Position numbers and translations under genes: made by a program. Shown in pieces: positions 21,786 through 33,500 of a stretch of 64,000 nt of DNA. The stretch is from Agelaius tricolor (Eukaryota; Chordata; Aves; Passeriformes; Icteridae): NCBI GenBank assembly GCA_023055355.1, contig JALJCS010000055.1:1966166-2030165 (forward strand), given 5' to 3'. Under the pieces are notes generated by a model. The model saw only the letters and a program-made list of their open reading frames with translations. It was not told where the DNA came from and ran no database searches. Each line of letters starts with the position of its first letter. Positions within the stretch are counted from its first letter, which is position 1.

Positions 21786-22250
21786 AGCCCGGCCAGGGCC
21801 GCTGCCCCGGGGCCTCTTCTGCTCCCACCCTCCCCTCCTCTCGCCCTCCTTCCTTGATATATTTATATGAACATAATTAAGAGACGAGGAGTTGATTTTT
21901 TTTTTGTGGTTTTTCTTTTTTTTTCTTCTTTTTTTTTTTCTTTTCATTTTTCTTTTTCTTTTTTTTTTTTTTTTTGTTGTTTTTTTAATTTTTTTTTTTT
22001 TTTTTGGAGTGATGCCCATGCCCGCCCCCCTCCCCTGTGCCCATGGTTTTTTGTTTAAGCACTGTGTTGGACCTCACATACAGGTGTTGATTGGTATGTT
22101 CACTGCACATTTTATTATTTAATCGAATTATTATTTTGCTGGGGGGGGGGGGGGGGGGGGGGAAATTGGTTGGTTTTTTTTTTTTTTGGTCTTATTTTAT
22201 TTGGGGGGGGTTGTTTTTAAATAAAAAAAAAAAAAGGAAAACTGTCCATC
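21786..22250 (+). other. R3HDM2: R3HDM2 3' UTR with poly(A) signal
   Basis: The sequence after the stop is T-rich, with long T runs (21895-22004) and a run of about 22 G near 22140. An AATAAA hexamer at 22220-22225 is followed by an A-run. Cleavage is expected about 10-30 bases later; the exact end is not visible. Confidence 0.7.
22220..22225 (+). terminator. Poly(A) signal AATAAA of R3HDM2
   Basis: This is a canonical hexamer about 440 bases after the stop codon, in a T/G-rich setting. It is the only good hexamer in this stretch before repeats begin again at about 22320. Confidence 0.6.
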
Positions 22251-22319
22251 ATTTGAATGTAAATTCCTGTTCTGTGTCAGGGTTGGGGGCTCTGTGCTGC
22301 TTCAGTGGGGTGAGGGGAC

Positions 22320-22875
22320 AGGGGGGTGATTCCAAAATGGGGATCAGAGCATTTGGATTGGGGCTGACAGATGTTCATGACCTCTCCTCCAGCTGTGGAA
22401 TTCCAGAGCAGGAATGAGGGCATGGAGTGCCAGGAACCATCACATTCCTGCAGGCCTGGAGCTGGCAGGGGCAGGGATGATCCCAAAGTGGGATCCCAGA
22501 CTGGGATCAGAGCATTTGGACTGGGCTGGACTCTCCTGACAGATGTTCACAGCCTCCCATCCAGCTGTGGAATTCCAGGGCAGGGATGAGTCCTGGTAGG
22601 AACCATCACATTCCTGCTGGCAGCACCTGGAGCTGGCAGGGGCAGGGATGATCCCAAAATGGGGATCCAGGCTGGGATCAGAGCATTTGGACTGGGGCTG
22701 ACAGATGTTCATGGCCTCTCCTGCAGCTGCCAGCCCCATCCAGCTGTGGAATTCCAGAGCAGGAATGGGGGCATGGACTGTCCTGCTAGGAACCATCACA
22801 TTCCTGCTGGCCTGGAGCTGGCAGGGACAGGGACAGGGACAGGGGCAGGGGCAGGGCCTTGGGGTGGCACAGCCA
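22320..22875. repeat. Tandem repeat after R3HDM2 (about 160-bp unit)
   Basis: Three to four units contain GGATCAGAGCATTTGGACTG, GCTGTGGAATTCCAGAGCAG and GAACCATCACATTCCTGC. From 22876 to 23055 the sequence is GC-rich and unique, with no gene seen. Confidence 0.85.
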
Positions 22876-23059
22876 GAGCCCCTGGCAGGGGCAGGGATGC
22901 TCCCAAAATTCCCGAGGACAGACGGGAAAGAGCTGCCAGGAAAGGGGGGGTTCCACCCACCCAGGCTGGCTCCAGCTCCCACCCTGGGCCCACCCAGAGC
23001 CAGGCAGGGACCCAAGGGTGGCCTGGCAGCAGTGGGGACCCGGTGACAGCGTTTGCAGG

Positions 23060-23151
23060 GGGCTGAGGATGAGGAAGAGATGAGGATCTGACTCTGTGTG
23101 TCAGAAGATTTATTATTTTATTCCATGTAATAATACTATATATGATATGTG

Positions 23152-23190
<39 letters not shown>

Positions 23191-23752
23191 ATATGTATAT
23201 ATATGTACATATATGTATGTATATATTATAATATAATATATACATATATAATATGTATATACATACATATAATATATATATGTATATAATATAACATAAT
23301 ATAATATAATTAATATAATATACATATATTATATATATGTATATATAAATGATATATATGTATATATGTACATATATATATACATATATATGTACATATA
23401 ATATATATTATATAATGTACATATATATTATATCATGTAATATATATGTTTATAATAATACATATATATTACATTAAAAATATACTAAAAGAATAGAAAA
23501 AAAATTTCATTAGAAAGCTGGCTAAGAATAGAAAAGAAAATGATAAAAGTTTGTGGCTCAGAGTCTGAGCCAGCTGGGCTGTGATTGGCCATTAATTAGA
23601 AACAACCACATGAGACCAATCCCAGCTGCACCTGTTGCATTCCACAGCAGCAGATAATCACTGTTTACAGTTTGTTCCTGAGGCCTCTCAGCTTCTCAGG
23701 AGGAGAAATCCTAAGGAAAGGAATTTTTCAGAATTTTTTTCAGCAAATGTTA
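23060..23752 (-). mobile_element. LTR, same family as 9262-9651, with AT microsatellite
   Basis: The left end is GAGGAAGAGATGAGGATCTG and the right part is GAGGCCTCTCAGCTTCTCAG. The middle holds about 350 bp of (AT)n/TATATG (23120-23470). The AT tract sits at the site where the LTR at 9262 has its short ATATAT run, so a short internal run seems to have expanded. Confidence 0.7.
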
Positions 23753-23879
23753 CGGCTGCAGGATCCCAGCTCCTGCCATCCCTGCAGGATTTGGTGCCAG
23801 GGGGTGCCCGGCATCCACCCCACCCCACCCCACACCAGACCCCACTGCTGCCCCTCTGCCCACCAAACCCTCAACCTCC

Positions 23880-24605
23880 AATGCCCAAACTGAGCCTGGA
23901 TCCTTTCTGTGCCCAAATCCCTGAGCCTGGGACCTTCTGTGTGCCCAAATCCCTGAGCCTGGATCGTTTCTGTGCCCAAATCCCTGAGCCTGGGACCCTC
24001 TGTGTGCCCAAATCCCTGAGCCTGGACCCTTTCTGTGCCCAGCTCCTGGAACCCTTCGAGTTCCCAAATCCCTGAGCCTGGATCCTTTCTGTGCCCAAAT
24101 CCCTGAGCCTGGATCCTTTGTGTGCCCAGCTCCTGGAACCCTTTGGAAGCCCAAATCCCTGAGCCTGGATCCTTTCTGTGCCCAAATCCCTGAGCCTGGA
24201 TCCTTTCTATGTCCAGCTCCTGGATCCTTTCTGTGCCCAGCTCCTGGACCCCTTTGTGTGCCCAAATCCCTGAGCCTGGAACCCTCTGTGTGCCCAAATC
24301 CCTGAGCCTGGAACCCTTCGAGTTCCCAAATCCCTGAGCCTGGAACCCTCTGTGTGCCCAAATCCCTGAGCCTGGACCCTTTCTGTGCCCAAATCCCCGA
24401 GCCTGGATCCTTTCTGTGCCCAGCTCCTGGAACCCTCTGTGTGCCCAAATCCCTGAGCCTGGATCCTTTCTGTGCCCAAATCCCCGAGCCTGGATCCTTT
24501 CTGCGCCCAGCTCCTGGACCCCTTTGTGTGCCCAAATCCCTGAGCCTGGATCCTTTCTGCGCCCAGCTCCTGGACCCCTTTGTGTGCCCAAATCCCCGAG
24601 CCCTC
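23880..24605. repeat. 31-bp minisatellite upstream of STAC3
   Basis: Units are built on CCCAAATCCCTGAGCCTGGA plus TCCTTTCTGTG, about 23 copies with a CAGCTCCTGGACCC variant. All frames are open and no gene is present. Confidence 0.95.
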
Positions 24606-24606
24606 T

Positions 24607-24893
24607 CCGTGCCCGGTTCCTTCTTTATCCCGGCCCAGCCTGGGGGGGCCCCTGGCACGCCCAGCAACCACCAACGCAAATAACCGGAGCCTCCTCCGCC
24701 CGCTGCCGCCCGGCGCTCGCCGGGGCTCCAATTTCCCGGCGTCAGCCCCGGCGCGGCTCAGCTGTCGTCCCCCTGTGCCCTGTCACTCCTCCGGCCCCGG
24801 CCCGAGCGCTGCGGGCTCTGCGGCCACCGCGGCCCCGGCCCCGGCCGCCCCTCGGGGGCTCCTTCAGCGCGGGGGGAGAGCGCCCGGCACAGG
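24607..24893 (+). promoter_or_regulatory. STAC3: Likely STAC3 promoter and non-coding first exon
   Basis: This CpG-dense unique block lies between two arrays and ends with CAGG followed by gtgagt at 24894, a near-consensus donor. The next acceptor in line is at 27519, one base before the STAC3 ATG. It holds an E-box CAGCTG (24759-24764), the kind bound by MyoD-class factors, which would fit a muscle gene. The start of transcription is not defined. That this is STAC3 exon 1 is inference from position and splice signal. Confidence 0.55.
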
Positions 24894-24894
24894 G

Positions 24895-25410
24895 TGAGTG
24901 ATCCCCGTGTGCCCCCCGTGTGCCCCCATGCGTCCCGTGTGCCCCCCGTGTGCCCCGTGTGCCCCCCGTGTGCCCCCCGTGTGATCCCCGTGTGCCCCCG
25001 TGTGCGCCCCATACGCCCCGTGGTCCCCGTGTGCCCCCCGTGCCCCCCATGCGCCCCGTGTGCCCCCCGTGTGCCCCCCGTGTGCCCCCCGAGTGCCCCC
25101 GTGTGCCCCCCGTGTGCGCCCCATGTGCCCCCCGTGCCCACCGTGTGCCCCCCGTGTGCCCCCCGAGTGCCCCATGTGTGCCCCGTGTGCCCCCCGAGTG
25201 CCCCCGTGTGCCCCCCGTGTGCGCCCCATGCACCCCGTGTGCCCCCCGTGTGCCCCCCAAGTGCCCCATGTGTGCCCCATGTGTGCCCCGTGTGCCCCCC
25301 GAGTGCCCCGTGTGCCCCCCGTGTGCCCCATGTGCCCCCCGTGTGCCCCGTGTGCCCCCCATGATCCCCGTGTGCCCCCCGTGCCCCCCGTGCCCACCCT
25401 GGCCACCCCC
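24895..25410. repeat. GTGTGCCCCC array
   Basis: Short units of 9-15 bp (CGTGTGCCCCC and variants) fill the start of the first STAC3 intron, directly at the donor. They give false proline- and glycine-rich ORFs on both strands. Confidence 0.95.
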
Positions 25411-25474
25411 GGGGCTCTGGGGTCTCAGGGTGTCCCGTTCCCGCTGTGCCCTGGGGTGCCCTGCTCCTGTTCCT

Positions 25475-26285
25475 GCTTCCCGATGGTTTTCCTGATGGTT
25501 TTTGGTTTTCCTGATCGTTTTTGGTTTTCCTGAATGGTTTTCCTGGCTGGTTTTTGGTTTTCTTGACTGGTTTTCCTGATGGTTTTCCAGAAGGTTTTCC
25601 TGACTGGTTTTCCCACCTGGTTTTCCTGGCTGGTTTTTGGTTTTCCTGGCTGGTTTTTGGTTTTCCTGTTTGGTTTTCCTGGCTGGTTTCTTGACTGGTT
25701 TTCCCACCTGGTCTTCCTGATGGTTTTCCTGGCTGGTTTTTGGTTTTCCTGACTGCTTTTCCTGATGGATTTTGGGATGGTTTTCCTGACCGGTTTTCCT
25801 GACTGGTTTTCCTGACTGGTTTTCCCAGCTCATTTTCCTCACTGGTTTTCCCGATGGTTTTCCCAGCTGGTTTTCCTGGATGGTTTTTGGTTTTCCTGGC
25901 TGTTTTCCCTGGCTGGTTTTCCCGACTGATTTCCCAGCTGGTTTTCCTGGCTGGTTTTCCTGTTTGGTTTTCCCGGCTGATTTTTCTGACTGATTTTCCT
26001 CACTGGTTTTCCTGCTTGGTTTTTCCTGATGGTTTTCCCACCTGGTTTTCCTGACTGGTTTCTTGACTGGTTTTCCTGGCTGGTTTTTCCTGACTGGTTT
26101 TTGGTTTTCCTGGCTGGTTTTCCTCACTGGTTCCTGGCTGGTTTTCCTGGCTGATTTTCCCACCTGGTTTTCCTGGCTGTTTTTCCTGACTGGTTTTCCT
26201 GGCTGGTTTTTGGTTTTCCTGGCTGGTTTTTGGTTTTGCTGTTTTTCCTCACTGTTTTTCCTGCCTGGTTTTCCTGGCTGGTGTG
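25475..26285. repeat. TGGTTTTCCTGG array
   Basis: Units of 10-17 bp (CTGGTTTTCCTGGCTGG, TTTTTGGTTTTCCTGA) are strongly pyrimidine-biased. No gene is present; the 648-codon minus-strand ORF across 24.7-26.7 kb is an artefact of these arrays. Confidence 0.95.
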
Positions 26286-26439
26286 GGTATCTCCCAAACC
26301 AGGGAGCTCTGGGTGGCACCAGGATGGATTTGGGGGATGCTGGAGCAGCTCCTGCCCCGGTGCCAACCCGGTGATGCCCATCAGTGCCCCCTGTGTGCCC
26401 ATCAGTGCCCCCTGTGTGCCCATCAGTGCCCCCTGTGCT

Positions 26440-27440
26440 CGCTGAGGGGCTGCAGGACAGACAGAGGGTGTCTGTCCTGCTTTGAACCAGGGCTTTGCCC
26501 TGGCAGAACCAGCCCTGACCTGGGCAGGGACTGTGGGATGGGCAGTGGGAGTGATCCAGGGATTTCCCCTGGCAGAACCAGCCCGGACAGGGGCACAGGA
26601 CAGACGGAGGGTGTCTGTCCTGCTGTGAATTCAAGGTTTGCCTGGGCAGAACCAGCCCTGGCAGGGTCAGGGGCTGCAGGATGGGCACTGGGAGTGAACC
26701 CAGGGTTTCCCCTGGCAGAACCAGCCATGGTCAGGGCTGTGGGATGGGCACTGGGAGTGATCCAGGGCAGAACCAGCCCGGGCAGGGCTGCAGGACACAC
26801 GGAGGGCGTCTGTCCTGCTGTGAACCCAGAGTTCTCCCTGGCAGAACCAGCCCTGGCTGGGTCAGGGGCTGCAGGATGGGCACTGGGAGTGAACCCGGGG
26901 TTTGCCCTGGCAGAACCAGCCCAGGCAGGGGCACAGGACAGACGGAGGGTGTCTGTCCTTCAGTGAACCAGGGCTTTGCCCTGGCAGAACCAGCCCTGGT
27001 CAGGACTGTGGGATGGGCAGTAAGAGTGATCCAGGGTTCTCCCTGGCAGAACCAGCCTGGGCAGGGGCAGGGGCTGCAGGACAGACAGAGGGTGTCTGTC
27101 CTTCAGTGAACTCAGGGTTCCCCCTGGCAGAACCAGCCCAGGCAGGGGCACAGGACAGACAGAGGGTGTCTGTCCTGCTGTGAGCCCAGGGTTCCCCCTG
27201 GCAGAACCAGCCCTGCCCGGGCAGGGGCTGCAGGATGGGCAGTGGGAATGATCCAGGGTTCCCCTGGCAGAACCAGCCCTGCCTGGGGCTGCAGGACAGA
27301 CAGAGGGTGTCTGTCCTTCAGTGAACTCAGGGTTTGCCCTGGCAGAACCAGCCATGGTCAGGACTGTGGGATGGGCACTGGGAGTGATCCAGGGCAGAAC
27401 CAGCCCGGGCAGGGCTGCAGGACACACAGAGGGCGTCTGT
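26440..27440. repeat. About 100-bp tandem repeat before the STAC3 start codon
   Basis: Units contain GACAGAGGGTGTCTGTCCTG, CCCTGGCAGAACCAGCCC and GGGGCTGCAGGATGGGCA. Each has an acceptor-like CCCTGGCAG. One stray unit lies beyond the next exon at about 30155-30230. Confidence 0.93.
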
Positions 27441-27520
27441 GCCAGGGGAAGGGGTGGCAGTGCCCACCCAGCAGGGTGGATCTGCCCAGCCCACAGCATT
27501 CCTGCTCTTGCCCTCCCAGC

Positions 27521-27586
27521 ATGACGGAGAAGGAGGTGCCAGAGCCGCCGGCTTCGCCCGCTGCAGCTGGGAAACCCAAGAGCCGG
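27521..27586 (+). CDS. STAC3: STAC3 first coding exon
   Basis: The acceptor AG is at 27518-27519, one base precedes the ATG, and the donor gtaagt starts at 27587. It encodes 22 residues beginning [13 protein letters not shown], similar to the known STAC3 N-terminus. Confidence 0.9.
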
Positions 27587-30500
27587 GTAAGTGGAGCCCC
27601 CGGCGCGCCTGGGGTGGCTCATGGGGGATGTTCCCTCTCTGTCTGCACCCCAGGAGGCTTTGGGGGGCCAGGGGTCCTGGATCCAGACAGGTGTGGGGTG
27701 GGCATTTCCCCTTAATTTTAAGCTGGGCATTTCCCCTTAATTTTTAAGCTGGGATTTTCCCTTAATTTTTAAGCTGGGCATTTCCCAGCTTGGCATTTCA
27801 CCTTAATTTTTAAACTGGGCATTTCCCCTTAATTTTAAACTGGGCATTTCCCAGCTTGGCATTTCACCTTAATTTTAAGCTGGGCATCTCACCTTAATTT
27901 TAAGATGGGCATCTCACCTTAATTTTAAGCTGGGCATTTCCCAACTGGGCATTTCCCCTTAATTTTTAAGCTGGGCATTTCCCTTAATTTTAAACTGGGC
28001 ATTTCCATTCATTTTTAAGCTGGGCATTTTTCCCCATAGTTTTTAAGCTGGGCATTTCCCAGCCTGGCATTTCCCCTTCATTTTTAAGCTGGGCATTTCC
28101 CCTTAATTTTTAAGCTGGGCATTTTTCCCCTTAATTTTTAAGCTGGGCATTTCCCAGCCTGGCATTTCCCCTGAATTTCCTTCCTCAACCTCGATGTTGG
28201 ATCAGGACATCCTCGTGGTGCAGCTCCTACTAAGGGTTCATTTGTTCAAGGGTTAATTAACAGCCCTACGTGATCTGAGTTCAGAGCAGAGCAATGCAGG
28301 TTGGTTTCTGTCTGTGATGAACTCTTCCCAGTATGAAAGGGTAGGAAAAGTGAGGCCAATCCCACAAGCAAGCCTTAAGTAATGAACACAACTCGATTAC
28401 AAAAGGCTCTCACACCACTCCAAGCCCAAGAAAAGGAGCAGCCAGCGTGGCAGAGCTTGGAAAATGCAAAAAGCTGAAGTCCCTTAACTCAGAGGTTTCT
28501 TGGTTTGGAAAGACAGGAGTGTGCTAAGGAAGGCAGGAGCCTCCCCTGAAATGGAGAATGTAAACCCCCTCCCTCTGAATTGTTATAGATTTGAAATTTA
28601 GGGGCTCTCAGGCAAAGAAATGAGAGCAGGAAATAACAGTTCTTTAATAGGGAAGAAAGAAAGGATAAAATAAAGAATGCAGTGCACTGGAACAACACTG
28701 CCAGAGTCAGAACCCAACCTGACACCCTGTGGGTCAGGGTGTTGGTATCAGTCCCATTGGAATTGTGGCTCAGCCCTCCTGCAGTGTCAGGGGTGGTTCT
28801 GCTGGAGCAAGGGGGATCTGTAGAGAAGGATGGATTCTGCCTCTGGAGATCCAGGGGAAGGAGAGGCAGCTGCTGTTCCTCTGGGGAATCCAGTGGAGAA
28901 ACTGTGCTGGTGTCTCAAAAACTCTGGATTCTATCTGGGTAGGAATGTTTGAAATCTCAGATTGTATCCAGGTGGGAATGCTTGAAATCTCAGATTGTGT
29001 CTGGGTAGGAATGTTTGAAATCTCAGATTATATCCAGGTAGGAATGTTTGAAATCTCAGATTGTATCTGGGTAGGAATGTTTGAAATCTCAGATTGTGTC
29101 CAGGTAGGAATGTTTGAAATCTCAGATTGTATCCGGGTAGGAATGTTTGAAATCTCAGATTGTGTCCAGGTAGGAATGCTTGGCTCCTCCCTCTGGGCTC
29201 TCATCTCCCAATGGGATGCTGTAGTTCTTATCAGCCATGCAGGGACATTCCATAGCTGCTATCAGCAATGTCCCCTCCTGAGGGAGGAGTGATTGTGAGC
29301 ACTCAAAGAGACAGATAAGGCAAACTGCCCACTTGACAAAGATAATCTGCCATACAGATGGAAATAGAAAACATCTTGCATTGCAATCTTCACCATACAA
29401 ACTACAAATAACATTTGTACAAATAATACATTTACAGTCACTTCCCAGTCCCTATCACCTGTGTTAGACAGTTTGTCTCTACTCTAAACCAATCCCAAAG
29501 TGCCACCATCACCCAGAAGATGGAGGCCAAGAAGAAGGAGAAGAAGAACAGGGACAGGACATGCCCAAATTCCTCTGTTTTGCCTCCTGAACCCCCATTC
29601 AAAAACCCCAAAATTCTACATTTTCACCCTGTGATTAATTCACTCTCATTCTACTCAAACTCTTGTGGCTTGTAACTCCTCACACAAAGCTGGGAATTGT
29701 TTCCAGCCCTTGGGGTGGTGTTAGTTTTTTGTACTAAAAGCTACATGTACAATATTTACAATCACTTCCCAACACCTATCCCCTATGTTAGACAGTTTGT
29801 CTCTACTCTAAACCAATCCCAAAGTGCCACCATCACTGCAGAAAATGGAGACCAAGAAGGAGAAGAAGAACAAGGCAGGAGATGCCCAAATTCCTCCATC
29901 TTGTCCCCACAACCCCCAAACCAAAAATCCTAAAACCTCCATTTACACCCTGTGATAATTTTATTATCAAACCATTTAAACCTCTGTGACTTTCAGCTCC
30001 TCACCCAAAGCTGGTGATTTGCTCCAGGGCTCAAAATCAAATCCCCAGGTGCTCTGGGCCGTGTGCCAGGGTCTCTGAGCCCCCCAGCTCTGGGCACCAG
30101 GAGCGATGTCCTGAGTTCTGAACCATCCCCAAATTCTGAGCATTCCTGGGGTCTGCTCCTGTTTCTGGAGGGATTGAGGAACCCCTGGTTTGCCCTGGCA
30201 GAACCAGCCCGGGCAGGGGCTGTGGGATGGGGTTTTTTTGGGGTTTTTTGGGGTTTTTTTTGGGGTTTTTTGGGGTTTTTTTGGGCCACACACCCTCCAT
30301 CCCCTCCTGCCCCAGCAGCTGCAGAAGCTGAAGGAAATTTTCCAGCGAAAACCCAAAGAGGAGCCGGCTCAGGAGGCTCAACCCAACGGGGAGCTGGTCA
30401 GCCCCTCGGGGGGACCCCTCTTCTACATCTACGAGGATGAGGAGGAGGAGGAAGAGGAGGAGGAGCCCGAGCCCCCTCCGGAACCGGAGAAACTGGTGAA

Positions 30501-33500
30501 CGACAAACCGCACAAATTCAAAGACCATTACTTCAAAAAACCCAAATTCTGCGATGTTTGCGCCCGCATGATCGTCCGTGAGTCCTGAGAGGGGGGGGAG
30601 GGGGCGGGGCTCTGTCGCGACATCGCCACGGCCGCGGTGTCACCTTTGTCACCTCCCCTGTGCTTTCCACCCCCCGCAGTCAACAACAAATTCGGGCTGA
30701 GGTGCAAGAACTGCAAAACCAACATCCACCACCACTGCCAGGGCTACGTGGAGATGCAGCGCTGCTTCGGCAAGATCGTGAGTGCCACCCCGAAAGGGGC
30801 ACCCTGGCAGTGCCAGCCTCGGTCCCTGCGGGCACCACGCAGGTGCCACCAGCCCTGGGCATGTCCTGGCTCTCAGGGGGACCCTATCCCCTTCTGGGGG
30901 TCCCCCCAAACTCTGCCAGGTGGCTCCGGAGGGCTGTGACCCCAAATCCAGTCCCCAAATTTGGCACCCCTGGCAGTGCCCACCTCAGTCCCTGTGGGCA
31001 CAACGCAGGTGCCACCAGCCCTGGGCATTTCCCGGCTCTAGGGGTCCCCCCAGTCCCACTCTGGGGGTGCCCCCATCTCATTCTGGGGGTCCCCAAACTC
31101 TGCCAGGTGGTTCTGGGGGTTGCCCAATGCTGTGACCCCCCCCACTCCAAATTGGGCACCCCATGGGCACCACGCAGGTGCCACCAGCCCTGGGCATTTC
31201 CCGGCTCTGGGGGTCCCCCCAATCCCACTCTGGGGGTCCCCCCATCTCATTCTGGGGGTCCCCAAACTCTGCCAGGTGGCTCTGGGGTGTGGCTGATGCT
31301 GTGACCCCCCAAATTTGGCACCTTCGGCAGTGCCAACCTCAGTCCCTGTGGGCACAACACAGGTGCCACCAGCCCTGGGCATTTCCTGTCCCTGAGGGGT
31401 CCCCCCCAGTCCCACTCTGGGGGTGCCCCAGTCCTACTCTGGGGGTTCCCCCATCTCATTCTAGGGGTCCCCCAAACTCTGCCAGGTGGCTCCAGGGGGA
31501 TGCGACCCCAAATCCAGCCCCCAAAATGGGCACCCCCGGCAGTGCCAACCTCGGTCCCTGTGGGCACAACGCAGGTGCCACCAGCCCTGGGCATGTCCTG
31601 TCCCTGAGGGGTCCCCCCAGTCCCACTCTGGGGGTTCCCCCATCTCATTCTGGGGGTCCCCCAGCTCTGCCAGGTGGCTTTGGGGGGTACCCGATACTGT
31701 GACCCCCCCTCCTCCAGCCCCCAAAATGGGCACCCCTGGCAGTGCCCGCCTCGGTCCCTGCGGGCAGGACTCGGGTGCCACCAGCCCTGGGCATTTCCCG
31801 GCTCTGGGGGTCCCCCCAATCCCACTCTGGGGGTGCCCCTATTCCACTCTGGGGGTCCCCAAACTCTGCCAGGTGGTTCTGGGGGTTGCCCAATGCTGTG
31901 ACCCCCCCCACTCCAAATTGGGCACCCCATGGGCACCACGCAGGTGCCACCAGCCCTGGGCATTTCCCGGCTATGGGGGTCCCCCCATCTCATTCTGGAG
32001 GTCCCCAAACTCTGCCAGGTGGCTTTGGGGGGTTCCCGATACTGTGACATCCCCTCCAGTCCCTGAAATGGGCACCCCTGGCAGTGCCCGCCTCAGCCCC
32101 CGCGGGGCACCACGCAGGTGCCACCAGCCCTGGGCATTTCCCGGCTCTGGGGGTGCCCCAATCCCATTCCGGGGGTGCCCCCATCTCATTCTGGGGGTCC
32201 CCCCAGCTGTGCCAGGTGGTTCTGGGGGGTGCCAATGCTGTGACCCCCCCCCACTCCAAATTGGGCACCCCATGGGCACCACGCAGGTGCCACCAGCCCT
32301 GGGCATGTCCTGGCTATGGGGGTACCCGTCCCACTCTGGGGGTTCCCCCATCCCATTCTGGGGGTCCCCAAACTCTGCCAGGTGGCTCCGGGGGGTACCC
32401 GATGCTGTGACCCCCCCCCCCCTCCAGTCCCCAAATTTGGCACCCCTGGCAGTGCCAGCCTCGGTCCCTGTGGGCAGGACTCGGGTGCCACCAGCCCTGG
32501 GCATTTCCCGGCTCTGGGGGTCCCCCCAATCCCACTCTGGGGGTGCCCCTATTCCACTCTGAGGGTGCCCCCATCTCATTCTGGGGGTCCCCAAACTCTG
32601 CCAGGTGGCTCTGGGGGGTGCCAATACTGTGACCCCCCCACACTCCAAATTGGGCACCCCATGGGCAGGACTCAGGTGCCACCAGCCCTGGGCATTTCCC
32701 GGCTCTGGGGGTGCCCCCAATCCCACTCTGGGGGTGCCTCTATTCCACTCTGAGGGTGCCCCCATCTCATTCTGGGGGTCCCCAAACTCTGCCAGGTGGG
32801 TCTGAGAGGTGCCTGATGCTGTGACCCCAAATCCAGCCCCCAAAATGGGCACCCCTGGCAGTGCCAACCTCAGCCTCTGTGGGCAGGACTCGGGGTGCCA
32901 CCAGCCCTGGGCATTTCCCGGCTCTGGGGGTCCCCCCAATCCCACTCTGGGGGTCCCCCCAATCCCACTCTGGGGGTCCCCAAACTCTCCCAGGTGGGTC
33001 TGAGAGGTGTTTGATGCTGCGACCCCCGCCCCTCCAGCCCCCAAAATGGGCACCCCCGGCAGTGCCAACCTCATTCCCTGTGGGCACCACGCAGGTGCCA
33101 CCAGCCCTGGGCATTTCCCGTCTATGGGGGTCCCCCCATCCCACTCTGGGGGTCCCCCCAAACTCTGCCAGGTGGCTCTGAGAGGTGCCTGATGCTGCGA
33201 CCCCAAATCCAGTCCCCAAAAGGGGGCACCCCTGGCAGTGCCAACCTCGGTCCCTGCGGGCAGGACTCGGGTGCCACCAGCCCTGGGCATTTCCTGTCCC
33301 TGAGGGGTCCCCCCAATCCCACTCTGGGGGTCCCCAAACTCTGCCAGGTGCCTCGGGGGGGTTCCTGATTTGCGCCCCCCGTCCCCGTGTCCCGCAGCCG
33401 CCCGGGTTCCGCCGCGCCTACAGCTCCCCCCTGTACAGCGAGCAGCAGCTCGGCGCCACCAAGGAGCAGCTCGGTGACCCCTGTCCTTGTGGCACCGCTG

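Noticed and set aside
22140..22162. Assembly gap filler or telomeric sequence
   Set aside because: It is a plain G run within the R3HDM2 3' UTR; no TTAGGG units are present.
24742..26688. 648-codon minus-strand frame resembling a collagen-like or Lys-rich protein
   Set aside because: The GAHGGHTG and ENQxGKP repeats are translations of the GTGTGCCCCC and TGGTTTTCCTGG arrays; there is no start context or splice support.
28441..28498. Functional tRNA gene
   Set aside because: It is part of the mitochondrial insertion, truncated at the T loop and with a changed anticodon loop, so a relic.
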